A DNA stretch of 35,383 nucleotides from Bacteroidota bacterium (GTDB lineage Bacteria > Bacteroidota > Bacteroidia > CAILMK01 > JAAYUY01), in the NCBI GenBank assembly GCA_018698135.1, contig JABINZ010000221.1, positions 1-35,383 of the forward strand. The letters are read 5' to 3'. The notes under the pieces were generated by a model, which made no database searches, was not told where the DNA came from, and saw nothing but the letters and a program-made list of their open reading frames with translations. Of this stretch, positions 1-8,165 are shown in pieces (the first letter of the stretch is position 1; every line of letters begins with the position of its first letter). The position numbers and the translations under genes are program-made.

Positions 1-49
1 GTAAATCGCAAATACTGTCTGCCAATGATAGGGCTTTTTGTAATTTCAT
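1..49 (-). CDS. 5' end of a truncated gene leaving the left edge
   Basis: Reading the minus strand from an ATG at 49 gives an open frame to the window edge: MKLQKALSLADSICDL. It starts four bases after an exact TAnnTTTG box (54-61), so its leader would be very short or absent. It diverges from the peptidase gene at 176. Sixteen residues are too few to assign a family. The reading as a real gene rests on the promoter-like box and the plausible N-terminus. Confidence 0.5.
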   Translation of the reverse strand, partial: MKLQKALSLADSICDL

Positions 50-53
50 ACTA

Positions 54-61
54 CAAATATA
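54..61 (-). promoter_or_regulatory. -7 promoter element (TATATTTG) for the truncated left-edge gene
   Basis: The minus strand reads TATATTTG, an exact match to the Bacteroidota -7 consensus TAnnTTTG. It lies four bases before the ATG at 49. A clear -33 TTTG is not visible at the usual distance. Confidence 0.5.
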
Positions 62-175
62 CAATCTATCGCGCTGATTAACAGGTTCTTGGATTCGTTT
101 TTTGCTCGTGTTTATCCACATTTACCATGCAACGGTCTTAAGACTTATTGTAAATTTATTTTTCAAACAAAACCC

Positions 176-949
176 ATGTCCAATTTCGCAATAGCTTATT
201 TATCATATTTTCCAGTACGTAAGGAAGCCGACCACAGGTCAGAGAATATTACGCAACTATTGTTTGGAGAAGTTTATCAAGTGCTTGAAACAAAAGAAAA
301 CTGGCATTTCATTAAAGTTCTATCGGATGATTATGAAGGTTGGATAGATTGTTCAGAAATAAAAGCAATTGATGAAAAGACTTATTTTGAAATCAAAAAA
401 CAACGAACTGTTTATGCTGCAGGTTTCTTTCAGAAAGTTGGAAATGATACAAACCAACATACCATAGGATTTGGAAGCCCTTTACCTTATTGGGATGGAA
501 TCTCTTTTCAAATTGCCGATGAGGAGTTTTTTTTAAGAGGCGAAGTCATACAAGCCAATCCAACATATACGAATGAATTTCTACTGGAACGTGCAAAACG
601 CTTATTGGGCATTCCTTATTTATGGGGGGGAAGAAGCACTTTTGGAATCGATTGCAGTGGATTTGTTCAAAGCCTGTTTAAACTAGCGAATATAGCACTT
701 CCACGAGATGCCTATCAGCAAAAGGAGTTTGGTCATGTAGTGGATTTGAATGAGAGCATAGCTGGTGATTTAGCTTTTTTTGCCAATGAAGAGGGGAGAA
801 CCAGCCATGTTGGAGTCATCATGGAAGATCAAAAAATTATACATGCTTCTGGCAAAGTAAGAATAGATAATCTGGATGAAAAAGGAATTTTTAACAGCGA
901 AAGGGCAATATATACACATCAGCTGGAGTTAATAAAACGAATCAAATAA
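176..949 (+). CDS. NlpC/P60 (C40) cysteine peptidase with N-terminal SH3-like domain
   Basis: A 257-residue probable peptidoglycan-peptide hydrolase, resembling the gamma-D-glutamyl-amino-acid endopeptidases that trim or recycle muropeptides. Residues about 10-65 resemble a bacterial SH3 domain (PVRKE, QLLFGE, GW near its end). The C-terminal part is NlpC/P60: GIPYLWGG, then the catalytic Cys160 in DCSGFVQ, His211 in TSHVG and His223 in IIHASG. The frame is open from a TTG at 89, but the ATG at 176 begins with the sequence usual for this family, so I start there. No clear signal peptide is visible after this start, which would fit a cytoplasmic recycling enzyme. The next gene starts 35 bases downstream on the same strand and may be co-transcribed. 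Confidence 0.88.
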   Translation: MSNFAIAYLSYFPVRKEADHRSENITQLLFGEVYQVLETKENWHFIKVLSDDYEGWIDCSEIKAIDEKTYFEIKKQRTVYAAGFFQKVGNDTNQHTIGFGSPLPYWDGISFQIADEEFFLRGEVIQANPTYTNEFLLERAKRLLGIPYLWGGRSTFGIDCSGFVQSLFKLANIALPRDAYQQKEFGHVVDLNESIAGDLAFFANEEGRTSHVGVIMEDQKIIHASGKVRIDNLDEKGIFNSERAIYTHQLELIKRIK

Positions 950-984
950 ATACACGATTAATCTGAAAATAATTTACACTTCAA

Positions 985-1623
985 ATGACTAAAATAGTAA
1001 GCCTTTTCATACTCTTTTCTACATTTCTGAATTATGGAAGTTTAAAACCACCCGGAACTATAGGTATTTCTGACAAATTATATATGGATCAGACTGAAAT
1101 TTCTAACCTGGATTGGACTGAACACCTTGTTTGGCTAAAATTTAAATATGGATTAGAATCGGAAAAATATCAAAATGCTTTACCTGATCTGGAAATCTGG
1201 AAGGAAGTGTATGGCATTGATTTCAAATTGATACCTACAAACAAAGTCCCCAACAATTACCCAATTGTGGGAATCAGCTATAATCAGGCTATTGTTTATT
1301 GCCAATGGAGAACCCAAGTTGTGAACGAAGTTTATAAGGATAAAATGGAGGTAACATATCGTTTGCCAAGCATTGAAGAATATAAAATTGCTCAAAAGTT
1401 TGAGAAAAAAGACACCGAGGATTATTTCTTTCATGAGCAATACAAGCTCCATCAGTTGCCAAGCAAAACTAAAGGCAAGTTTATGTTGTTCTTATCATCC
1501 AATGTTAGCGAAATGACCAATGAATTGGGAATAGCCTTAACTGCCGAATATGGGAAAACAAAAAATTATTCAAAAGCTGAAAAATGGCTGGGCTTTAGGT
1601 GTGTTGCTGAGATTATTGAATAA
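985..1623 (+). CDS. Short SUMF1/FGE-domain exported protein
   Basis: A 212-residue protein with a hydrophobic N-terminal segment that looks like a signal peptide. The rest carries the hallmarks of the formylglycine-generating-enzyme (SUMF1) fold in order: MDQTEISNLDW, PIVGISYNQAIVYCQWR, YRLPSIEEY, NVSEM and WLGFRC. In Bacteroidota this fold is widely used in non-catalytic surface or gliding/T9SS proteins (GldK and GldJ types). It is shorter than those, about one minimal domain. Only two Cys are seen in the mature part (CQWR and FRC), and I cannot match them to the catalytic pair of true FGEs. The exact role is unknown. Confidence 0.7.
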   Translation: MTKIVSLFILFSTFLNYGSLKPPGTIGISDKLYMDQTEISNLDWTEHLVWLKFKYGLESEKYQNALPDLEIWKEVYGIDFKLIPTNKVPNNYPIVGISYNQAIVYCQWRTQVVNEVYKDKMEVTYRLPSIEEYKIAQKFEKKDTEDYFFHEQYKLHQLPSKTKGKFMLFLSSNVSEMTNELGIALTAEYGKTKNYSKAEKWLGFRCVAEIIE

Positions 1624-1628
1624 AAAGC

Positions 1629-1727
1629 TTACTCTATAATACTTTTGCCCCTTCCTACTTCTCCAATATCCAATTGCACTTTTATTCCATGTGGGTGATT
1701 TGGTGATTTACTCTTAATATGATCGAC
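1629..1727 (-). pseudogene. Truncated ywbE remnant (3' half only)
   Basis: Translating the minus strand from 1727 to the TAA at 1629-1631 gives VDHIKSKSPNHPHGIKV followed by QLDIGEVGRGKSIIE. This aligns without gaps to the C-terminal half of the intact YwbE at 4098-4295; I count 24 identical of 32 residues. The N-terminal half is missing: five bases upstream lies the stop codon of the propeller gene. There is no in-frame ATG in the fragment. It is most simply the tail of a second ywbE copy whose front was lost. Confidence 0.8.
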
Positions 1728-1731
1728 ATAA

Positions 1732-3846
1732 TTATTGTTTGAGAATTCTTCCAGTTGCTAATAATTCAGTTTGAGAATATACTTTATAAAGGTATATACC
1801 ATCAGCAAAATTGCTTAAATCTATTTCTTTTGAAGCATTATGTAATAAAGTTGAAAATATACTTTTACCATAAATATCAAAAATCTCAATTCTTGATGGA
1901 GAAAATCCTCCTTCGAAATGAATCATAAATTTCGAAGAAACTGGATTAGGGTATATTGTGACCTTTTTAAATCTTGTTCCTTCAAATACTTCAGGTGTTC
2001 CTAAAATCACTCCATTAGAGTTATATATTCCAATACCATTTTGAGTTGTTGCTATCCAAGTATTATTGAATTGATCAAAAGCAATATCTTCAATAATATT
2101 ACCAGGAATATTCGAGTTCCAAATATTAAATATTGTCCAATTAGTATTATCAAGAACTGCTAGTCCTTCATGAGTTCCAAACCAAATCCTGTTAGAGTCA
2201 TCAACGTTTATGCTGTAAACGTCATTACTTGCTAAATCCGAATTTATGGTGTCGTAAACCGTCCAACTTGTTCCATTAAATTTCGCTGCTCCATAATTTT
2301 GGAAGCCTACCCATAGATGTCCTATAGTATCAAATGAGATACAATTAACATGCGATCCAGGAATATCAGAATTATATATATCAAATATTTCCCATTTTGT
2401 CCCATTATATTTGGCTAATCCACTATGGTGTGAACCTACCCAAATGTTATTAGAATCGTCTACTTCAATAGATTGATTGCGTCCAAATGCTGGTAGATTT
2501 GTATTTGAATCATTATAAACATGCCAGTTAATACCATCGAACATGCAAACATTGTATTCAGTTATAAACCACATATTACCATGATTATCTACTGCTGCAT
2601 CGCGAACGTATTCTTCTGGTAAATCAGAATTTGAAGCATCGAAAATAGTAGTTTTATTATCCCTAACTCTTCCAACACCATCATATAGGCCAACCCATAA
2701 TGTGTTTTTATCTTGATGTTCTATCCAGCGTGTAGGGGTTTTAATAGTATTCCATTTTTTTTCTTTGAAGCTTACAGTCTGACCAGCAAACTTATAATCA
2801 CCATACTCACTTAACCATATTTTATTGTCAGCACCATAATCGATATCGAATATTTTATTTCCATGCAGAGGATTATTTGTTACTGAGTATTCTTTCCATT
2901 TTGTTTTTTGAAAACGATAGAGCTCCTTCTCTCCCAGAACCCATATATCTCCATTTGATGTAATTTCAATTTGATATTGTCTTGAATTTGGAAGACCAGA
3001 ATGATATGAATAAACTTCCCAATTTATATCATCGAACATAGCAACTTCATAGTTGCAAATAACCCATTTTTCATTTCCAGATATTTCGATATCACCAACA
3101 TTATTGTTTGGTAAACCAGAATTGGAAGAGTTAAACAGTGTCCAATTTGTACCATCAAACTTAACAATACCTTGATTCATTACTGAGAACCACATGTTTC
3201 CAGAATTATCTTCAGCCATACTCATTATTGTATTACCGGGTAAACCAGAGTTACTTGTATTATATATAGTCCATTTACTTCCTTTTATAGAAACAACACC
3301 ACTGTTTCGAGTGCTTACCCATATAGTTCCTAATTTATCAACTTCTACCGAAACGATTTTGTTCTCTGGAAGTAATGAGTTTGAAGAATTGTATACAATC
3401 CAATTGTTCCCATCAAATTTACACAAGCCGTCTTTATATATTAACCAGTAATTTCCATCTAAATCATCTTTAATATCATAAACATTGTTATCTGGAATTC
3501 CAGAGTTAGTTGTATTGTATGTAGTCCACTTCGAACCGTTGTACTTAACAAGTCCACTAAATAAGTTGATAAACCATAAATTCTTATCTTTATCAGCATA
3601 GGAATGTCTTATGTAATTCCAATGAAATTTAGCATTGGCTCTATTAAAATAAGTTTTTTTATCTTTATCTAAATCAATAGAAACCGCTCCTCCATTGGTA
3701 CTTACCAATAAATTATTGTCATATGCAGATATTGATGTTATGGTTTTAAAACTGCTGTAATTAATCCAGTCTTGACTATAAGTAAGAGTAATGGAAAATA
3801 GTATTGTTATAACAGTCAGAGAACTTTTGAGCTTTTTGAATTTCAT
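1732..3846 (-). CDS. T9SS-secreted protein with 14 two-component-regulator-type propeller repeats
   Basis: A 704-residue protein. Residues 1-24 form a signal peptide ending TYSQ. Residues about 25-620 are 14 repeats of about 43 residues on the pattern NSGLPxNxVxxIxxDxxGNxWxxxxxGxxxFDGxxWxxYN (first one divergent, one insertion near repeat 8). These are reg_prop repeats, each one propeller blade. Fourteen equals two seven-bladed propellers, the same architecture as the periplasmic sensor half of Bacteroidota hybrid two-component systems. Here there is no membrane segment, kinase or regulator. Instead residues about 628-704 are a type A T9SS sorting domain (VTIYPNPVSSKF, DIYGK, DGIYLYKV), so the protein is predicted to reach the surface or medium. 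The ligand is unknown. It is flanked by a ywbE fragment and intact ywbE. Confidence 0.85.
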   Translation of the reverse strand: MKFKKLKSSLTVITILFSITLTYSQDWINYSSFKTITSISAYDNNLLVSTNGGAVSIDLDKDKKTYFNRANAKFHWNYIRHSYADKDKNLWFINLFSGLVKYNGSKWTTYNTTNSGIPDNNVYDIKDDLDGNYWLIYKDGLCKFDGNNWIVYNSSNSLLPENKIVSVEVDKLGTIWVSTRNSGVVSIKGSKWTIYNTSNSGLPGNTIMSMAEDNSGNMWFSVMNQGIVKFDGTNWTLFNSSNSGLPNNNVGDIEISGNEKWVICNYEVAMFDDINWEVYSYHSGLPNSRQYQIEITSNGDIWVLGEKELYRFQKTKWKEYSVTNNPLHGNKIFDIDYGADNKIWLSEYGDYKFAGQTVSFKEKKWNTIKTPTRWIEHQDKNTLWVGLYDGVGRVRDNKTTIFDASNSDLPEEYVRDAAVDNHGNMWFITEYNVCMFDGINWHVYNDSNTNLPAFGRNQSIEVDDSNNIWVGSHHSGLAKYNGTKWEIFDIYNSDIPGSHVNCISFDTIGHLWVGFQNYGAAKFNGTSWTVYDTINSDLASNDVYSINVDDSNRIWFGTHEGLAVLDNTNWTIFNIWNSNIPGNIIEDIAFDQFNNTWIATTQNGIGIYNSNGVILGTPEVFEGTRFKKVTIYPNPVSSKFMIHFEGGFSPSRIEIFDIYGKSIFSTLLHNASKEIDLSNFADGIYLYKVYSQTELLATGRILKQ

Positions 3847-4097
3847 AGTAGTTCAATTTTTTTTAATTAATCTAGTATGCAATTTAGCATTATTATCAGC
3901 ATTTATTATAGTACAGATTGATCACTTATTTAATTATGATAAAAAAAAGGATTATTATGTGCTTTTAGCTAGTAAACAATTTTATACTTGAATAAATTTC
4001 TAAATTAATTCATAACTATATTTCATAGGATGATTCTCCTATTAGAATGATCTATATGCATGATTTGGGGGCATTGAGGAGGTTGGAATAGTCTATG
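3847..4097. other. Intergenic region between ywbE and the propeller gene
   Basis: No coding signal is supported in this AT-rich gap. It holds a 6-bp inverted repeat ATAGGA/TCCTAT (4025-4042). A second short inverted repeat, GAATAG/CTATTC (4086-4103), overlaps the ywbE stop. Neither is followed by a U-tract on the minus strand. I found no exact TAnnTTTG box for the propeller gene, and no N-terminal half matching the ywbE remnant. Confidence 0.5.
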
Positions 4098-4295
4098 CTA
4101 TTCAATAATATTCTTCACCCGACCAACTTCTCCTGTATCAAGCAATACTTTTATCCCATGAGGATGATTTGGTGATTTTGTAAGAATTCGTTCTACAATT
4201 CCATTGGTGAGTTCGCCTGTTCGCTGATGCTGCTTTTGCACAATCTCTACTTCCAGACCAATTTGGATGTCCTTTCTATTTGTTCCTATCGTCAT
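4098..4295 (-). CDS. ywbE: YwbE family small protein
   Basis: A complete 65-residue member of the YwbE family (DUF2196): starts MTIGTNRKDIQIG, with the conserved core KSPNHPHGIKV followed by LLDTGEVGRVK. The family is small, basic, cytoplasmic and conserved across bacteria without a firmly established function. It looks like a small beta-barrel nucleic-acid-type fold, which is an inference. The ATG follows the stop of the SulP gene by two bases, so the two are almost certainly co-transcribed. A decayed second copy of its C-terminal half lies at 1629-1727. Confidence 0.88.
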   Translation of the reverse strand: MTIGTNRKDIQIGLEVEIVQKQHQRTGELTNGIVERILTKSPNHPHGIKVLLDTGEVGRVKNIIE

Positions 4296-4297
4296 AC

Positions 4298-5953
4298 TTA
4301 TGAGTCGTTTTTGCTTTCTTGATCATATTCTTTGAGCCATTCAGCACAGGCGTCAATACTTTTAAATAAATATTTTTCAGGAATAATATTCGGGACAAAT
4401 CGGTTTCTTTTAAGTAAATAAAGTGGTTGTGCTTGTGTCATTGTAAAAACGACAACAATGCCCATTTTTTGCATTTCTTTAATAACTTCTTCGAGAGCGT
4501 GTAAACCTGTTTGATCAATAAATGGAACTTGCTTCATCCTGAAAATGATCACTTTTGCATCAGTGGGTATTTTGTTTATACGATCAAGTATTTTAGCCGC
4601 TACACCAAAAAATATAGGTCCATCAAATCGTTTGATATAAACATTTTTCCATTTATTTAAGTCCAGATTTGACTCATCTTCCCAGGCTATTTCTCTGTCG
4701 TATTTGTCAACTTTGTCAAGTGATGTATTATGCTCTACCATATCACTTGCTTTACGCATAAATATGACAGACGCAATCACCATACCTATGCCAACAGCTT
4801 GTAATAAATCGACAAAAACGGTTAGAAAAAGAACCGTAATTAACACAAGTGCATCTGATTTAGGGATAAGAAAAATGCTTTTTAAACCTTTCAAATCAAT
4901 GATACTTATACCAACAGTAATTAAAATACCTGCCAGAGCAGCCAGTGGTATGAATGCAACATATTTTGCTAATCCTAAAACAATTAACAATAATAGCAGA
5001 GCATGTATGACACCTGATAATTTTGAATGACCACCTGATTTAATATTTACTACAGTTCGCATGGTTGCCCCAGCTCCAGGTATTCCACCAAAAAGAGATG
5101 CCAGCATATTACCAATTCCCTGACCAATAAGCTCCTGATTACTTTTATGCTTGGTTCGGGTTATATTATCGGCAACAACTGAAGTTAATAAGGTGTCAAT
5201 TGTACCCAAGCCTGCTAATGTAATAGCAGGTATTAAAATTAAACTTAAATCAGAAAGGTTGATGCCTCCTAAGGCAGATATTTTAATTGAAGGAAGGCCT
5301 GTAGGCATTGTTCCAATTGCAGGAGTTTCGAGAGAGAAAAGAACACTTACAAGGGTAATGATCAGCAATGCAACCAATGTGCTTGGGACGACTTTTGTAA
5401 TTCTTGGGAAAAGGTAAATGATTAAAACTGTTCCTAATGCTAATAATACAGATGTGTTATTGGTGATACTCAAGGCTTGTGGAAGTTCTTTAACAACATC
5501 CATAATTCTGACAGGAGAAGTCAATCCTAAAAGGGGGAATACCTGGAAAATAATAATAATTACGCCAATTCCGCTCATAAAACCCGATAGAACAGGATAG
5601 GGGATGTATTTTACGTATTTCCCAATTTTTAAAATGCCAAAAATAATTTGAAATGCGCCTGCCAACAGAAATGTCAGGATAATGATTCCCCAGGCATGTT
5701 CAATGTCTCCATATTTTGAAATAGCTAGAGCAACAACAGTCGCTGATAATATTGTCATTGGTCCTGTTGGACCACTAATTTGAGTTTTTGTTCCCCCTAA
5801 AATTGAAGCAATCAAACCCAATACAATTGCTCCATATAAACCTGCGCTAGCACCCAATCCTGATTGAACACCAAAAGCCAATGCCAAGGGTAAGGCAACT
5901 ATTCCAGCTGTTAAGCCTCCAAAAATATCTCCTTTTAAATTCGACAACCTCAT
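4298..5953 (-). CDS. SulP/SLC26-family inorganic anion transporter with STAS domain
   Basis: A 551-residue inner-membrane transporter. The N-terminal about 400 residues are strongly hydrophobic with the SulP hallmarks GDIFGGLTAGIVALPLALAF and GPTGPM. A further conserved stretch, GLGTIDTLLTSVVAD, is followed by GNMLASLFGG. Residues about 435-545 form a cytoplasmic STAS domain (DGPIFFGVA, FIDQTGLHALEEV). Family members move sulfate, bicarbonate or other anions with H+ or Na+. The sequence alone does not settle the substrate. It is followed two bases later by ywbE and lies 64 bases downstream of the DEAD-box gene on the same strand, so it may be partly read through from there. Confidence 0.92.
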   Translation of the reverse strand: MRLSNLKGDIFGGLTAGIVALPLALAFGVQSGLGASAGLYGAIVLGLIASILGGTKTQISGPTGPMTILSATVVALAISKYGDIEHAWGIIILTFLLAGAFQIIFGILKIGKYVKYIPYPVLSGFMSGIGVIIIIFQVFPLLGLTSPVRIMDVVKELPQALSITNNTSVLLALGTVLIIYLFPRITKVVPSTLVALLIITLVSVLFSLETPAIGTMPTGLPSIKISALGGINLSDLSLILIPAITLAGLGTIDTLLTSVVADNITRTKHKSNQELIGQGIGNMLASLFGGIPGAGATMRTVVNIKSGGHSKLSGVIHALLLLLIVLGLAKYVAFIPLAALAGILITVGISIIDLKGLKSIFLIPKSDALVLITVLFLTVFVDLLQAVGIGMVIASVIFMRKASDMVEHNTSLDKVDKYDREIAWEDESNLDLNKWKNVYIKRFDGPIFFGVAAKILDRINKIPTDAKVIIFRMKQVPFIDQTGLHALEEVIKEMQKMGIVVVFTMTQAQPLYLLKRNRFVPNIIPEKYLFKSIDACAEWLKEYDQESKNDS

Positions 5954-6017
5954 TTAGTAAATCTTGATTATACTAATAAACCTGATTTCTTTTCTGTTTA
6001 AATATATAAATGAATGT

Positions 6018-7277
6018 TTAAAATGCTCTGGCTCTATTAAATCTCTTTCTGGGTGAACTATTTGCAGTAAACTTTGGATTTGCCTGCACAGGATTACGCC
6101 TTGGAGGACGTGGCTGTTTAATAGCTTTTACAGGATTATGATCTATCAGCGGATAATCATGATCATCAACAACAACTAACTTTTTGGAGATTAATTTCTC
6201 GACATCCTGCAAATAAGGTTTTTCTTCTGCCATACAAAAGGAGATAGCTGTTCCTTTTGCTCCAGCTCTACCTGTTCGTCCAATGCGGTGGACATAGGTT
6301 TCTGCAATATTGGATATGTCATAATTGAAAACAAATTCTAATTCATCAATATCAATTCCTCGGGCAGCTATATCTGTTGCCACTAATACACGCGTTGTTT
6401 GCTTCTTGAAGTTCTTTAATGCATTTTGTCTTGCATTTTGTGCTTTGTTGCCATGAATAGCTTCAGCAGTAATATTACTTCTTTTCAGAACTTTAACCAC
6501 TTTATCTGCACCATGTTTGGTACGAGTAAACACCAAGGCTGTTTTGATATTATCATCCTTTAAAATATCAATCAATAAAGCATTTTTATTCCCTTTATCT
6601 ACAAAGTAAACATATTGCTTGATGATATCTACAGTTGAAGAAACAGGCGTAACACTCACTTTTTTAGGATGATGTAAAATTGTAGCGGCCAACTTTGTGA
6701 TTTCAATAGGCATCGTAGCTGAAAAGAATAGGGATTGTCTGCGTTTTGGTAGTGCAGATATAATTCTTTTTACATCATGAATAAAACCCATATCGAGCAT
6801 ACGATCAGCTTCATCAAGTACTAAAATCTCAACATCTGAAAGACTTATAAAGCCTTGGTTCATAAGATCTAATAATCGGCCTGGTGTTGCAACAAGAATG
6901 TCAACTCCATATTGTAGTGCTCTTGTTTGCGGATTTTGATTGACTCCACCAAATATAACCGAGCAGCGTTGCTGCGTATGTCGTCCATATGCATTAAAAC
7001 TTTCACCAATTTGAATGGCTAGCTCTCTGGTTGGAGTGACAATTAAACTCCGTATGACTCTTTTTTTCTGGTGTGATTTTTTTGTTTTTAATAATTGTAA
7101 AATTGGGATGGCAAAAGCGGCTGTTTTGCCAGTTCCGGTTTGTGCACAGCCTAGCAGGTCTGTTCCTTTTAATATAATTGGGATAGATTGAGCTTGTATA
7201 GGTGTTGGAGTAGTATAACCTTCTTCTTCAACAGCTTTTAAAATAGGTTCTATTATGTCTAATGATCTAAAATTCAT
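6018..7277 (-). CDS. DEAD-box ATP-dependent RNA helicase, RhlE type
   Basis: A 419-residue helicase with a full motif set. It has the Q motif GYTTPTPIQ, motif I AQTGTGKT, Ia PTRELA, Ib TPGRLLD, II DEAD, III SAT, V ARGIDID and [12 protein letters not shown]. After about residue 370 comes a basic, proline- and arginine-rich tail ([18 protein letters not shown]). Such tails bind RNA in bacterial DEAD-box proteins acting in ribosome assembly, mRNA turnover and cold adaptation. The ATG at 7277 precedes the usual N-terminus MNFRSLDI. The leader upstream holds two related palindromes (7311-7326 and 7371-7389). A second, different DEAD-box gene lies at 26294. Confidence 0.93.
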   Translation of the reverse strand: MNFRSLDIIEPILKAVEEEGYTTPTPIQAQSIPIILKGTDLLGCAQTGTGKTAAFAIPILQLLKTKKSHQKKRVIRSLIVTPTRELAIQIGESFNAYGRHTQQRCSVIFGGVNQNPQTRALQYGVDILVATPGRLLDLMNQGFISLSDVEILVLDEADRMLDMGFIHDVKRIISALPKRRQSLFFSATMPIEITKLAATILHHPKKVSVTPVSSTVDIIKQYVYFVDKGNKNALLIDILKDDNIKTALVFTRTKHGADKVVKVLKRSNITAEAIHGNKAQNARQNALKNFKKQTTRVLVATDIAARGIDIDELEFVFNYDISNIAETYVHRIGRTGRAGAKGTAISFCMAEEKPYLQDVEKLISKKLVVVDDHDYPLIDHNPVKAIKQPRPPRRNPVQANPKFTANSSPRKRFNRARAF

Positions 7278-7310
7278 ATAATTATTATAATGTTAATGTA
7301 ATAGTTTACA

Positions 7311-7326
7311 AACCAGATATCTGGTT
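7311..7326. promoter_or_regulatory. Palindromic site AACCAGATATCTGGTT
   Basis: A perfect 16-bp palindrome with no loop, 34 bases upstream of the RhlE-type helicase start. The absence of a loop argues for a dimeric DNA-binding protein site rather than an RNA hairpin. A related copy lies 61-62 bases away (centre to centre) at 7371-7389. Confidence 0.5.
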
Positions 7327-7370
7327 TTGTCTTTGTTTTCGTTTTGTTTAAATGATTTGTGTAGCTTTCT

Positions 7371-7389
7371 ACCAAATAATTTATCTGGT
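7371..7389. promoter_or_regulatory. Second palindromic site ACCAAATAATTTATCTGGT
   Basis: A 19-bp imperfect palindrome with one mismatch between arms. Its half-sites ACCAAATA/TATCTGGT match those of 7311-7326. It lies in the shared region between the helicase and the PepSY-like lipoprotein genes, on the far side of the first palindrome from the helicase. Confidence 0.45.
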
Positions 7390-7598
7390 CTTTACACATA
7401 TGCTTCATACATGCAGAAAGACTGATAGTGCAATAATTTAGCAATTAAGGCTACACATAAGGTGTGACTTAAGCGGCAAATGTAGGCAAATTAAGCTTAT
7501 GAATGATATCTGCACTAAAACGTTATTAAATAGCAGTGAATATGAATTAAAATGCTTACTGAAAATAGTTAATAAAGCTATGCCTGCGATTTTAGTCG

Positions 7599-7606
7599 TA
7601 ACTTTG
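7599..7606 (+). promoter_or_regulatory. -7 promoter element (TAACTTTG) of the PepSY-like lipoprotein gene
   Basis: An exact TAnnTTTG box 21 bases before the ATG at 7628. It lies inside the longer open frame that begins at 7499, so it supports the 7628 start. No clear -33 TTTG is visible. Confidence 0.6.
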
Positions 7607-7627
7607 ATCAAACAAATACAAAAAACG

Positions 7628-8152
7628 ATGAAATCATTTAAAGTTATTGCGATCCTATTATTGGGACTTTCATTTTTTTCATGCAGTGAAGGAAATATTT
7701 TTTCAAATGAGGATGAGTCTTCTATTGAAGTTCCAAAAGTAGTATTAGATGCATTTGCAACTAAATATGCTAATGCTAAATCTATTGAATGGGAAAAAGA
7801 AAATACGATTTATATAGCAGAGTTTAAATTAGATAATGTTGAGTTTGAAGCTGAATTCGATATGGATGGATTCTGGATGCAAACCGAGAAAGAAGTAGAT
7901 GTCAAGGATTTACCTGCTGCAGTTATTGCAAAAATAAATACAGATTACCCTGATTTCAAAATTGAAGAGGCTGAGGAAGTAGAAACTTCTGAAATTACCT
8001 ATTTTGAGCTGGAAATTGAAAATGGCGAAATGGAATATGAAATAGGGATTGACAATAGTGGTAAAATCCTTTTTGTTGAAGAAGAAGATGAAGATGACAA
8101 TCAAGATGGTGATGACAATGATGAAGATAACGATGAGGAGCATGAAGATTAG
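7628..8152 (+). CDS. PepSY-like (BLIP-fold type) lipoprotein with acidic C-terminal tail
   Basis: A 174-residue predicted lipoprotein. The start at 7628 gives a signal peptide with a hydrophobic core and an FFSC lipobox at residues about 17-20. It also puts the promoter box (7599-7606) outside the gene. The mature protein has two similar halves, VPKVVLDAFATKYANAKSIEW and LPAAVIAKINTDYPDFKI, as in Bacteroidota PepSY-like proteins (PF11396), whose fold resembles beta-lactamase-inhibitor protein. The last 25 or so residues are almost all Asp and Glu, including DDNQDGDDNDED, which resembles the DxNxDG core of a calcium-binding loop. No function is established for this family. The protein is probably periplasmic or anchored to a membrane. 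Confidence 0.8.
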   Translation: MKSFKVIAILLLGLSFFSCSEGNIFSNEDESSIEVPKVVLDAFATKYANAKSIEWEKENTIYIAEFKLDNVEFEAEFDMDGFWMQTEKEVDVKDLPAAVIAKINTDYPDFKIEEAEEVETSEITYFELEIENGEMEYEIGIDNSGKILFVEEEDEDDNQDGDDNDEDNDEEHED

Positions 8153-8165
8153 ATTCGATTTTGTA

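Noticed and set aside
89-175. N-terminal extension of the NlpC/P60 peptidase from a TTG
   Set aside because: The family N-terminus begins at the ATG at 176. The 29 extra residues do not resemble a signal peptide or the family.
985-1623. SUMF1-like protein as an active formylglycine-generating enzyme with a sulfatase partner
   Set aside because: No sulfatase is in the window, the domain is minimal, and the catalytic Cys pair cannot be assigned.
3791-3991. Plus-strand frame of 66 codons opposite the propeller gene start
   Set aside because: It lies antisense to the signal-peptide codons and intergenic AT-rich DNA, with no family features.
4025-4042. Hairpin ATAGGA/TCCTAT downstream of ywbE as a terminator
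   Set aside because: The stem has only six pairs and no U-tract follows on the transcribed strand.
7499-7627. N-terminal extension of the PepSY-like lipoprotein
   Set aside because: It contains the promoter box at 7599-7606 and would bury the lipoprotein signal inside the protein.
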